From Shewanella benthica (GTDB taxonomy: Bacteria > Pseudomonadota > Gammaproteobacteria > Enterobacterales > Shewanellaceae), in assembly GCA_023284085.1 (NCBI GenBank), contig JAKVHY010000045.1:1-43375 (forward strand): a stretch of DNA of 43,375 nucleotides, in the 5' to 3' direction. The notes beneath the pieces were generated by a model that was not told the DNA's origin, ran no database searches, and worked only from the letters and a program-made list of their open reading frames with translations. Both the position numbers and the translations under genes were made by a program. This document shows, piece after piece, positions 35,122-43,375 of this stretch (positions are counted from its first letter, which is position 1; the number at the start of each line of letters is the position of its first letter).

Positions 35122-36036
35122 CTATCTCGTTAACTTATTATATTCTAAGATAAAGCCATTAAAAAGAGCTAGGTAGTTTACAGTCGGCATGACACTTAAC
35201 TTATGGTAGGTATCCATGACCTTCATGCCAAATTCCGTTACTTTTACTCTCAACAATGCGTCTAAATCTACCTGTCTTATCAATTTCTGCCTCAATATTA
35301 AATACAAAACCTTAAGTGCATCAGATGCTTGCTTTTCATTAACATTAATTAAACTAGCACAGAGGTGACCGGAGGACAAACTTTGAACCCAGTCTTTCCT
35401 AAATTGTAGCAGTTGTGAGTATCGTTCGCTTTGTAGTGCGAGCGCCAAGTCCAACGGGCCTCCCATCACAGGCAGACACCAGGTCACATCAGTTGCAGAC
35501 CCAGATTCTGTCGATAACCAGGTCTTGATCTCCTCCATGGAAGGTGCCTCGAAGTGGACCTGCTGACAACGGCTCTTAATCGTTGCCATGAGTCTGCTTG
35601 GGGTATCAGACTGCAACAGGAGTAAGGTATCTTTCCCTGGTTCTTCCAATGTTTTCAATAGTGCATTGGCCGATGCCTGATTCAGCTGCTCACTATGGTA
35701 GATCACTGCGACTCTACGTCCACCTTGCTGCGATGTCATCGTCAGCTTTTGACACAGCTCGCGTATCTGATCGACCTTAATCTGATTACCGTCGGCAGTG
35801 ATTAGATAGAGATCCGGATGCGTGTTGGCATCGAGTAACTGACAGGCCTTGCAAAAACCACAGGCTCCCTGCTCACTTGGACTCTTACACAGGGCCGCTT
35901 TCGCGATTTCAAGTGTTAACTCCTCCCCGCCATAGCCTTTATGCACCCCGACTAAGTAGGCATGGCCCAACAATCCGCTCTTTATCTTTTGACTAAAATT
36001 ATTTATCGGGGCCCCGAGCCAGGAGATATTTTTCAT
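35122..36036 (-). CDS. holB: DNA polymerase III delta-prime subunit
   Basis: Delta-prime is the rigid stator of the clamp loader that puts beta clamp on DNA. In 304 residues the zinc knuckle CKSPSEQGACGFCKAC and the segment QIKVDQIRELCQKLTM are recognised, then NQASANALLKTLEEP and LLLQSDTPSRLMATIKSRCQQ, the sensor and SRC region. No usable P-loop is present, as expected for delta-prime. The ATG overlaps the tmk stop by one base (TAATG). Confidence 0.95.
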   Translation of the reverse strand: MKNISWLGAPINNFSQKIKSGLLGHAYLVGVHKGYGGEELTLEIAKAALCKSPSEQGACGFCKACQLLDANTHPDLYLITADGNQIKVDQIRELCQKLTMTSQQGGRRVAVIYHSEQLNQASANALLKTLEEPGKDTLLLLQSDTPSRLMATIKSRCQQVHFEAPSMEEIKTWLSTESGSATDVTWCLPVMGGPLDLALALQSERYSQLLQFRKDWVQSLSSGHLCASLINVNEKQASDALKVLYLILRQKLIRQVDLDALLRVKVTEFGMKVMDTYHKLSVMPTVNYLALFNGFILEYNKLTR

Positions 36037-36668
36037 TACCAGTCCTGAGTCTGTAACAAGGCAATAATGTCTTTATGCACTTCGGCCATAGTCTGACCGG
36101 CATCGATGACGGCAATCGTGTCGTCTTCTGCGGCAAAAGATAAGAAGGTCGCCCGCGCTCGCTCGAAGAAATCCAGCGCCTGCTTCTCTATCCTATCTAG
36201 CTCACCCCGTTTAGCCGCACGTTGCAATCCTTGCGCCGGATCGATATCTAAATAGATGGTTAAATCTGGTTTAAAATCGCCTAATGTCGCCTTACTCACG
36301 ACTTGGACTAAAGGCATGAGTCCACGGCCTCCACCTTGGTAGGCCAGCGATGACAGGTTGTGTCTGTCCCCTAACACCCAGGCACCACGGTGTAACGCTG
36401 GCTTTATCACATTAGCAACCAATTGCGCTCTGGCAGCATAAAGCAAGAGACACTCGGCTTCATCGCACAAGGGATCGGTTTCATCGGCAATCTTAATCAG
36501 ATCTCTCATGCGCTCGGCCAGCGGTGTCCCACCAGGCTCACGGGTGCATACGGGCACTTGACCCGTGTGCTTCTCGATAAAATCACCAACAAGAGATATC
36601 GCGCTAGATTTACCCGCGCCTTCTAAGCCTTCGATAACAATAAATTTGCTGTTGTTTTCTCTGTTCAT
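36036..36668 (-). CDS. tmk: Thymidylate kinase
   Basis: The enzyme phosphorylates dTMP to dTDP. It has 210 residues. The P-loop is GLEGAGKSS (14-22), TREPGGTPLAE is the DRE-like binding loop, and GDRHNLSSLAYQGGGR is the LID-side motif. The start overlaps the mltG stop by four bases, and the stop overlaps the holB start by one base, so all three are translationally coupled. Confidence 0.96.
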   Translation of the reverse strand: MNRENNSKFIVIEGLEGAGKSSAISLVGDFIEKHTGQVPVCTREPGGTPLAERMRDLIKIADETDPLCDEAECLLLYAARAQLVANVIKPALHRGAWVLGDRHNLSSLAYQGGGRGLMPLVQVVSKATLGDFKPDLTIYLDIDPAQGLQRAAKRGELDRIEKQALDFFERARATFLSFAAEDDTIAVIDAGQTMAEVHKDIIALLQTQDW

Positions 36669-37672
36669 CGATTTCTCTGATATTTATTTACGGCACGATT
36701 GTGCTCGGATAAGGTTTTTGAAAACACATGACTGCCATCATTTTTAGACACAAAATAGAGGTAATTCACGTCGGCAGGCTGCGCCGCGGCAATAAGTGAT
36801 GCCCCGCTAGGTGCGGCTATGGGAGTCGGCGTCAAACCGTTAATTCTGTAAGTGTTGAAAGGCGTATGCTCCCGTAGTGCTTTACGGGTGATATCTCCCT
36901 GATAGCTGTCCCCCATGCCATATATCACCGTAGGATCCGTTTGTAGCCGCATGCCCTTGTTGAGTCGATTGGCAAACACGGCGGAGATCCATGGGCGCTC
37001 ACTGGCTTTACCCGTTTCTTTTTCTATGATTGACGCCATGATCAAGAGTTCATATGACGATTTAAGAGGCAAGTCTTCGGACCGCTGAGCCCAGGCTTTC
37101 TCAAGCTCCTGCTGCATTTTGTGATAACTTTGTCGCACAATTGAATTAATATTGTCACCGGCAACATAATGATAAGTATCGGGATAAAATTTCCCTTCGG
37201 GTAAACCTGATTCATCGCCGTTGTCACTCAAAACCTGAGTAAAAACACCTTCCTCATATTGGCTGTGGGGTAAGGCTTGCAGTATTTGGCTCCACTCCTT
37301 GATATTTTGCCCCTCTATCAAGGTAACACTAAACACTTTTTCGTCGCCTTCGACTAATTTGGTCAGCAATTCGTCCACCGACTCACCAGGGTGCAGCTCA
37401 TAGAATCCGGAGCGGATCTTGGCTAGCTCAGGTTTTAATTTAACCAGCGCCTTTAATTTCCAACCTTCGGCAATGATCTCTCTTTGCTCTAATGTTGAGG
37501 CCAACAGTGAGAAAGAGGTCCCCCTTTTCAACACTAGTTCTTGTGGTGCAGTCATATTTAACGGGGAAAGACCAAAGTCCATGATCGTTTTATAGCCCCA
37601 AACACCCAAGCCGGCGGCGAGAGTGAGTAAGGCAAAACAGCTAACAGTCAGTGTAATTATTATTTTTTTCAT
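36665..37672 (-). CDS. mltG: Endolytic murein transglycosylase
   Basis: MltG cuts nascent glycan strands in the periplasm and sets strand length. In 335 residues it has an N-terminal membrane anchor (about 4-25), a LysM-like region, and the YceG catalytic domain with SIIEKETGKASERPWISAVFANRL (Glu217/Glu219 region) and LQTDPTVIYG. It overlaps pabC by four bases on one side and tmk by four on the other. Confidence 0.94.
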   Translation of the reverse strand: MKKIIITLTVSCFALLTLAAGLGVWGYKTIMDFGLSPLNMTAPQELVLKRGTSFSLLASTLEQREIIAEGWKLKALVKLKPELAKIRSGFYELHPGESVDELLTKLVEGDEKVFSVTLIEGQNIKEWSQILQALPHSQYEEGVFTQVLSDNGDESGLPEGKFYPDTYHYVAGDNINSIVRQSYHKMQQELEKAWAQRSEDLPLKSSYELLIMASIIEKETGKASERPWISAVFANRLNKGMRLQTDPTVIYGMGDSYQGDITRKALREHTPFNTYRINGLTPTPIAAPSGASLIAAAQPADVNYLYFVSKNDGSHVFSKTLSEHNRAVNKYQRNR

Positions 37673-38496
37673 AATGTAAGATGCAGTGTTTGTCTTATCT
37701 GGTGAGTAAAGTCGGCATGAGTGAAGTGAACGTCATCGACGTGATTGATATCAAGTATACCAACTAAACTATTAGTCATAAATACATGTTGATAATGGCA
37801 CAAGTGTGAATAGGCGATAGGACGAGCTTCAACATCATATCCCGCCTCGAGCAGCGCATAGATGACTTGCTCACGCATCACGCCAGCAACACCGGAGCGT
37901 GATATAGAAGGGGTAACAATATGCTTACCCGTGACAAAAAACAGGTTCGCCATCGAAGACTCGACGATATTATCCTGAGCATCGATCACTAACCAATCTT
38001 GATAACCAGCAGGCAAGGTTTCCGACTTGATCAACACCTGCTCGAGACGATTGAGATGCTTTATTCCCGCGAGCCTAGGTTGTTGAGACAGTTTAATCGG
38101 TGAACAGGTTAAGGATATCCCGGTTTTCTGCCAGCTTGCATAGTGAGTGGGAATAGCATGGAGTGAAATAACCTCAGTTATCTCACATGTTGCGGGAGCC
38201 CCATAGCCTCTTCCTCCGGTGCCGCGGCTCAATAACAGCTTTAAGCAGCCTGTCACTTGAGTCTTGGCCAGGTGCTTAACGTGTGTCACTAGAGTCTGAG
38301 AAGGAGACCAAGAGAAGCCTAGACGTCTCGCACCTTGAGTGAGCCTGTCGAGGTGCGCCGATAAGAAAGCAATCTGACCTTGTACGATTCGCATCGTCGC
38401 GAAGAGTCCATCACCATAAGCCAAGCCGCGATCCAGTGGTTCTATATGACCATTAAGCTCACCATTAACCCAGACTTTTGTCACTTGCTCAGTCAT
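37669..38496 (-). CDS. pabC: Aminodeoxychorismate lyase
   Basis: PabC makes p-aminobenzoate from aminodeoxychorismate for folate. It is a 275-residue fold-type IV PLP enzyme: ERLDRGLAYGDGLFATM-like DRGLAYGDGLFATM (22-35), catalytic K146 in AGIKHLNRLEQ, and ESSMANLFFV near the C-terminus. It is the first gene of the operon and lies 35 bases after dcd. Confidence 0.94.
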   Translation of the reverse strand: MTEQVTKVWVNGELNGHIEPLDRGLAYGDGLFATMRIVQGQIAFLSAHLDRLTQGARRLGFSWSPSQTLVTHVKHLAKTQVTGCLKLLLSRGTGGRGYGAPATCEITEVISLHAIPTHYASWQKTGISLTCSPIKLSQQPRLAGIKHLNRLEQVLIKSETLPAGYQDWLVIDAQDNIVESSMANLFFVTGKHIVTPSISRSGVAGVMREQVIYALLEAGYDVEARPIAYSHLCHYQHVFMTNSLVGILDINHVDDVHFTHADFTHQIRQTLHLTL

Positions 38497-38531
38497 CTTT
38501 TTTCATCTGTAAACTATCCAGCCCACTGCGG

Positions 38532-39116
38532 TTAATTATCTTGGCTGATACGGCTGGAAACGGCGGCCTGCTGATTCTTATATTTAGCATTCTTACGCGT
38601 ATTATAAGGACGAGCAACAGGCTGATTTAGACGCTCGAAATTGAGCGCACCTATGATCATTTCAGGGCGTAAGGCCAGGGGCAATTTACCACTATTAAAA
38701 AATTCCAGCACTATCTTGCCCTGCCAACCAGGATCGATACGATGAGCCGTGGCATGGACCATCAAGCCCAGACGCGCGAGGGACGAACGACCATCGAGCC
38801 AACCCACGATATCAGCTGGCAAGGTGACATATTCATGAGTCACAGCCAGGGCAAGCTCCCCGGGGTGCAGGAAGAAGGCTTCCCCAGGAGGTATGACTAT
38901 CATGTCACTCATGACGCGATCCAGAGATTCCTGTACGTCTGCCGTAGGACCACTGAGATCGATAAAGGGCGCGGTATGGCCCTTAAATACGCGGAACTGA
39001 TCGCCAAGTTTAACATCGACACTCACGCCACTTATCGCATCTTCAGATGGGCGGGGTTCTATAATAATCGTGCCATCATCTAAACAAGCTTCAATCTCTG
39101 AATCGGTTAAACGCAT
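38532..39116 (-). CDS. dcd: dCTP deaminase
   Basis: Dcd converts dCTP to dUTP, the main source of dTMP in this group. At 194 residues from ATG 39116 it matches the E. coli length (193); a longer frame to 39194 adds 26 unmatched residues. The trimer motif is GRSSLARLGLMVHATAHRIDPGWQGKIVLEF, including the catalytic Glu. It lies downstream of mrp and udk, 103 bases after udk, so cotranscription is possible. Confidence 0.95.
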   Translation of the reverse strand: MRLTDSEIEACLDDGTIIIEPRPSEDAISGVSVDVKLGDQFRVFKGHTAPFIDLSGPTADVQESLDRVMSDMIVIPPGEAFFLHPGELALAVTHEYVTLPADIVGWLDGRSSLARLGLMVHATAHRIDPGWQGKIVLEFFNSGKLPLALRPEMIIGALNFERLNQPVARPYNTRKNAKYKNQQAAVSSRISQDN

Positions 39117-39219
39117 GTCGCTCTTACTCCTGGCTATTGCCTGTTCTGCATGACCTCTGGCGCCTATATGTTTAAACTTATCAGAGGTAAACAAAATGTA
39201 GGGTCGCTCTTAAAACCAG

Positions 39220-39855
39220 TTATATGTTTAAAAGATGCTGAATTCTGGCCTTTAAGATATCGGTCGCGATACGGTTCTTACCGCCTCGAGGCACTATGAT
39301 GTCGGCATATTGCTTCGATGGCTCGATAAACTGCAGAAACATGGGACGAACGGTTTCAGTATACTGAGACATCACAGATTCCATGGTGCGGCCACGCTCG
39401 GCAACATCACGCTTCAAACGACGCATAAAACAGATATCCAGTGGTGTATCCATAAACACGCTGGCATCCATCAAGTCGCGCAATTTAGGATCGGTCAGCA
39501 ATAAGATCCCCTCTAAGATGATCACCTTCTTCGGTGTCATCTTAATCGTTTCGGCCATACGCGTATGCTCGCTATAGCTGTACTTAGGGATCTCAACCGC
39601 TTCACCGGACTTCAATGCTGTGAGGTGACGACATAAATGCTCATGATCTAACGCTTTGGGATGATCGTAATTGGTCTTTACCCGCTCATCCATGGATAAG
39701 TGGCTCTGATCGTTATAGTAAGCATCTTCGGCAATGACTCCAATCTGATCTGTACCTAGATCCCGGCACAGCTCCTCATAGATAGTTTTAGCGATTAAAC
39801 TTTTACCCGAGGCCGAAGCCCCCGCGATAGCTATGATGACACACTGAGAATTCAT
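39220..39855 (-). CDS. udk: Uridine kinase
   Basis: Udk phosphorylates uridine and cytidine in salvage. It has 211 residues. The P-loop is GASASGKSLIA, with NYDHPKALDHEHL and the kinase segment DICFMRRLKRDVAERGR following. It starts nine bases after the mrp stop, so the two share a transcript. Confidence 0.95.
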   Translation of the reverse strand: MNSQCVIIAIAGASASGKSLIAKTIYEELCRDLGTDQIGVIAEDAYYNDQSHLSMDERVKTNYDHPKALDHEHLCRHLTALKSGEAVEIPKYSYSEHTRMAETIKMTPKKVIILEGILLLTDPKLRDLMDASVFMDTPLDICFMRRLKRDVAERGRTMESVMSQYTETVRPMFLQFIEPSKQYADIIVPRGGKNRIATDILKARIQHLLNI

Positions 39856-39864
39856 GCTAAAACC

Positions 39865-40980
39865 TTATTCGTCTTCTGAAATACTGATTGATAAACTTGA
39901 TGTAACTTTAGTTAGCGCCAGTTGCGCGCCTACTTTACGAGCAATTTCACGATAGATTGCCGACACCTCACAGTCGGGATCGGCAACGACCGTTGGCACG
40001 CCCTTATCAACATCTTCACGTATGTTGAGCTTAAGTGGCAATTCACCTAATAGCGGAACATGGTAACGCTCGGCCATCTTGCTGCCGCCATGGCTGCCAA
40101 ATGGATGTTCTTTATGGCCACACTCACTGCAGACATGAAAGCTCATGTTCTCGACGATACCCAGTACAGGAATATTCACCTTCTGGAACATGTTGATGCC
40201 TTTCTTAGCATCGGCTAACGCAATATCCTGAGGAGTCGTGACTATCACGGCGCCAGTGACGGGCACCTTTTGTGACAGGGTGAGCTGTATATCGCCGGTT
40301 CCCGGTGGCATATCGATAATTAAGTAATCGAGTTCAGGCCACTGAGTTTCATTGAGAAGTTGAGCGAGTGCGCCAGCCGCCATTGGACCACGCCATACTG
40401 CGGCCTCTTCTTGACCAAGCATAAATCCAATCGATTGCGCCACAATGCCGTGTGCCTTTGCCGCTGTCATCATCTTGCCATCGGGTGACTCAGGTTTAAA
40501 ATCGCTAACTCCCAACATCAAAGGAATAGAAGGGCCATAGATGTCGGCATCTAAAATGCCCACCTTGGCGCCTTCGGCGACTAGCGCTAAGGCTAAATTA
40601 ACCGCTGTGGTCGATTTACCCACACCACCTTTACCCGACGCTACTGCAATCACTTGCTTCACATTAGCAAGAGGTTCGACGGCGCCGATGGCAGAGATAG
40701 CAGCCGGCTGAAAATCGATTTCGCATTCGACTTCATCGATAGCATCTAACACGGCCAACTTTTTGGTGATATCCATCACAGTGTCGCGGTATTGAGTCAT
40801 ACATGGGTAAGGGTAGACAAGCCCGAGAAGCAATCGTTTACCCTCGATATCGAGTTTGTTAACACATCCGGCACTGACTAAACCTTGTGCTAAATATGGA
40901 TCTTGATAAGCGTCTAAGATGGCCAAAACAGGCCCGAGAAGATCGTCACTGAGACGATAGTGCTGAGAAGCTGAAGACAA
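39865..40980 (-). CDS. mrp: Iron-sulfur cluster carrier ATPase (ApbC/Mrp)
   Basis: This P-loop ATPase carries Fe-S clusters to target proteins. In 371 residues it has an N-terminal MIP18-like (DUF59) part (about 1-90) and a deviant Walker A ASGKGGVGKST around residues 113-123. CSECGHKEHPFG holds the CxxC cluster site in the C-terminal half. It diverges from metG and is followed by udk. Confidence 0.94.
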   Translation of the reverse strand: MSSASQHYRLSDDLLGPVLAILDAYQDPYLAQGLVSAGCVNKLDIEGKRLLLGLVYPYPCMTQYRDTVMDITKKLAVLDAIDEVECEIDFQPAAISAIGAVEPLANVKQVIAVASGKGGVGKSTTAVNLALALVAEGAKVGILDADIYGPSIPLMLGVSDFKPESPDGKMMTAAKAHGIVAQSIGFMLGQEEAAVWRGPMAAGALAQLLNETQWPELDYLIIDMPPGTGDIQLTLSQKVPVTGAVIVTTPQDIALADAKKGINMFQKVNIPVLGIVENMSFHVCSECGHKEHPFGSHGGSKMAERYHVPLLGELPLKLNIREDVDKGVPTVVADPDCEVSAIYREIARKVGAQLALTKVTSSLSISISEDE

Positions 40981-41141
40981 AAGTGCTACCCCCTATAAAT
41001 AATTTGTCCAAGTGTACCAGAAATCGGGGTAAATATTCGGGTAGTTTTAACCCACTTAAACTCGCTTTTGATGAAACTCTCAGAAGGATCGGTTAGTATC
41101 TATGCCATTCTTTATGGGCCCCTAACTGATTTTGAGACAAG

Positions 41142-43226
41142 ATGGCAAATTCACAACGTAAAATCCTAGTCACCAGTGCACTTCCCTACGCCAATGGACC
41201 TATTCATTTAGGCCATATGCTCGAATATATCCAGACTGATATCTGGTCACGATTTCAAAAACTTCGTGGCCACGAATGTCACTATATCTGTGCAGATGAT
41301 GCCCATGGCACACCTATCATGCTTAAGGCTCAGCAGCTAGGCATAGAGCCAGAAGAGATGATTGCTCAGGTTAATAAAGAGCATCAACAGGATTTTGCTG
41401 ACTTCAATATTCAGTTCGACAACTTCCACAGTACCCACAGTGTTGAAAACCGTGAACTAGCCAGTGAGATATACCTCAAACTGCGCGATGCAGGTTACAT
41501 TGAGACGCGCACCATCTCTCAGTTATTCGACCCTGAAAAGTCTATGTTCTTGCCAGACCGTTTCGTCAAGGGCACTTGCCCTAAGTGTAAGAGCGAAGAT
41601 CAATACGGCGATAACTGCGACAACTGTGGCGCGACCTATAACCCGACAGATATGATTAATCCCAAGTCAGCCGTCTCGGGTGCTACCCCAATCATGAAAG
41701 ATTCTGAGCACTTCTTCTTCGACCTGCCCGCTTTTGAAGGCATGCTCAAGGAGTGGACCCGTTCCGGCGCCTTGCAAGATGAAGTGGCCAACAAGCTCAA
41801 CGAATGGTTCGAACAAGGCCTGAAACAGTGGGATATTAGCCGCGATGCACCTTATTTCGGTTTCGAAATCCCTGATGCGCCGGGTAAGTATTTTTACGTC
41901 TGGTTAGATGCGCCTATCGGTTATATGGGATCATTTAAGAATCTGTGTGATCGACGCGAAGACTTAAACTTCGATGATTTCTGGGCAAAAGACTCAACCG
42001 CCGAGGTTTATCACTTCATCGGTAAAGATATCATCAACTTCCACAGTCTATTCTGGCCTGCCATGCTTGAAGGCGCAGGCTACCGTAAGCCGACCCATGT
42101 TTATGCTCATGGCTACGTGACGGTCAATGGCGCTAAGATGTCAAAGTCGAAAGGCACCTTCATCAAGGCCCGTACTTATCTTGATAACTTAGATCCTGAG
42201 TATTTACGTTATTACTACGCCGCTAAGCTGAGCCACCGCATCGACGATCTCGATCTTAACCTCGAAGATTTCGCCCAGCGAGTCAACTCAGATCTCGTGG
42301 GTAAACTGGTCAACCTAGCTTCACGTACTGCTGGTTTTATCACTAAGCGCTTCGACGGCAAGCTTGCCAAAGTGGCCGACACCACACTAGAACAAGTGTT
42401 TCTAGGTAAACAAGACGTCATAGCCGAGCTTTATGAAGGCCGTGAATTCGGTAAGGCCATGCGTGAAATCATGGCACTGGCCGATATGGCTAATGCTTAC
42501 GTTGCCGATGCAGCGCCTTGGCAGTTGATCAAGCAAGAAGATAAGCAAGAAGAAGCCCATCAGGTTTGTTCTAACGCACTTAACTTGTTCCGTATCCTAG
42601 TGACTTATCTGAAACCTGTACTGCCCAAATTGGCAGATGATGTTGAGGCCTTCCTGCAATTCCCTATCACTTGGGATAACTTAAGTGCCGACCTTGCAGG
42701 ACATGAGATAGCCAAGTTTAAGGCCCTGATGCAAAGGGTAGAGATGAAAAGCATCGAAGCTATCATAGAGGCCTCGAAAGAGAACTTACTGGTGACAGCC
42801 GATACGCCGAAGAAAGCGGATAGTGCAGCGACAGTAAGTAAAGCAGAGTCTAATGATGCGCCAGCGAGTGGCAATCACTTAGCAGACGATCCTATCTCGA
42901 CAGAGATAAGCTTCGAAGACTTCGCCAAAATCGACCTGCGTATCGCGCGTATCGCGAAAGCCGAGCACGTACCCGAGGCGAACAAGCTGCTTAAGCTTCA
43001 ACTAGACCTTGGCGGCGAGACCAAACAAGTCTTTGCCGGGATAAAGTCGGCTTACTCTCCTGAAGAGCTCGAAGGCAAGCTCACCGTAATGGTGGCCAAC
43101 CTTGCACCACGCAAGATGCGCTTTGGCATATCCGAAGGCATGGTAGTCGCGGCGGGTCCTGGTGGTAAAGACTTGTGGATCTTAGAGCCACATGAAGGCG
43201 CACAGCCGGGTATGCGCGTTAAGTAA
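41142..43226 (+). CDS. metG: Methionyl-tRNA synthetase
   Basis: The enzyme charges methionine tRNAs. In 694 residues the class I signatures are HLGH (22-25) and KMSKS (332-336). The zinc knuckle is C146/C149 and C159/C162. After an Ala- and Ser-rich linker (about 545-585), a C-terminal tRNA-binding domain follows (about 590-694, starting FEDFAKIDLRIARIAKAEHV), which makes the dimer. It diverges from mrp. Confidence 0.97.
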   Translation: MANSQRKILVTSALPYANGPIHLGHMLEYIQTDIWSRFQKLRGHECHYICADDAHGTPIMLKAQQLGIEPEEMIAQVNKEHQQDFADFNIQFDNFHSTHSVENRELASEIYLKLRDAGYIETRTISQLFDPEKSMFLPDRFVKGTCPKCKSEDQYGDNCDNCGATYNPTDMINPKSAVSGATPIMKDSEHFFFDLPAFEGMLKEWTRSGALQDEVANKLNEWFEQGLKQWDISRDAPYFGFEIPDAPGKYFYVWLDAPIGYMGSFKNLCDRREDLNFDDFWAKDSTAEVYHFIGKDIINFHSLFWPAMLEGAGYRKPTHVYAHGYVTVNGAKMSKSKGTFIKARTYLDNLDPEYLRYYYAAKLSHRIDDLDLNLEDFAQRVNSDLVGKLVNLASRTAGFITKRFDGKLAKVADTTLEQVFLGKQDVIAELYEGREFGKAMREIMALADMANAYVADAAPWQLIKQEDKQEEAHQVCSNALNLFRILVTYLKPVLPKLADDVEAFLQFPITWDNLSADLAGHEIAKFKALMQRVEMKSIEAIIEASKENLLVTADTPKKADSAATVSKAESNDAPASGNHLADDPISTEISFEDFAKIDLRIARIAKAEHVPEANKLLKLQLDLGGETKQVFAGIKSAYSPEELEGKLTVMVANLAPRKMRFGISEGMVVAAGPGGKDLWILEPHEGAQPGMRVK

Positions 43227-43268
43227 ACTTAACGCTATATCTCAAAAAAAGGGCCGCACTCAGTGCTA

Positions 43269-43300
43269 ATGCCGGTAAGTTAAGCTTACTGGCATTTTTT
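43269..43300 (+). terminator. Terminator of metG
   Basis: ATGCCGGTAAG (43269-43279) pairs with CTTACTGGCAT (43285-43295), with one G-T pair, and runs into at least five T. Nothing else is recognised between it and the window end at 43375. Confidence 0.8.
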
Positions 43301-43375
43301 ATTTCTGGCATATTTCTGAGGTCTGCGCTTGACCGTCCTAGGGTAAGACCGAGTTCGCCGAGGTTCTAAAATCAG

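Noticed and set aside
1..43375. CRISPR arrays, rRNA operons, insertion sequences
   Set aside because: No regular repeat-spacer array, no rRNA sequence and no transposase gene was found; the only recombinase is the integrase.

Overview
The window is a piece of a gammaproteobacterial chromosome. Gene content and order (yceD-rpmF-plsX-fabHDG-acpP-fabF, rluC-rne, pabC-mltG-tmk-holB-pilZ-tatD, mrp opposite metG, a fused MsrB-MsrA, a periplasmic-type Lig E DNA ligase) fit Shewanella or a close marine Alteromonadales relative. This placement is from memory of gene order and protein style; no search was run.

Layout. (1) Positions 1-3447 are accessory and look AT-rich. They hold three small unrecognised genes, all on the minus strand, with two attC-like recombination sites and a third decayed one between them. 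A P4-type tyrosine integrase follows, and its 5' end faces the core gene sbcB. This reads as a small integron-cassette cluster without its own IntI in the window, next to a separate integrase. One cassette gene encodes a protein with a HEPN-type R-X5-H motif. (2) 3448-7819: sbcB and cdd on the plus strand; a 3-hydroxyisobutyrate-dehydrogenase-family reductase, a hotdog thioesterase and a small membrane protein on the minus strand. (3) 8036-14430: fatty-acid and phospholipid synthesis cluster on the minus strand, starting at yceD and rpmF (L32, only 56 codons). (4) 14779-17022, plus strand: a Maf pyrophosphatase and a diguanylate cyclase whose promoter overlaps a strong Fur-box match. (5) 17099-22502: HAD phosphatase and rluC (minus) facing away from rne (plus), which has a 590-bp structured leader region and a C-terminal tail with a 3 x 69-bp tandem repeat. 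(6) 22632-30733: mixed housekeeping and envelope genes (SulP permease, MsrBA, 2OG-Fe(II) oxygenase, YlqF GTPase, low-molecular-weight phosphatase, Lig E, DgkA, beta-barrel outer-membrane protein). (7) 30795-43226: SpmAB-like membrane protein, rsmF, the overlapping pabC-to-tatD operon, mrp-udk-dcd, and metG.

How genes work together. The fab cluster supplies malonyl-ACP, ketoacyl-ACP synthases, the reductase and ACP for chain elongation, and PlsX makes acyl-phosphate for phospholipids. The pabC-to-tatD operon links folate precursor synthesis, cell-wall termination, dTTP supply, clamp loading and type IV pilus function through start/stop overlaps. Repair and oxidative-damage functions recur (ExoI, MsrBA, Lig E).

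No complete undescribed multi-gene system is evident. The best leads are the integrase-less cassette cluster with a HEPN-motif gene, and the iron-linked (Fur-box) diguanylate cyclase that lacks a canonical inhibitory site.
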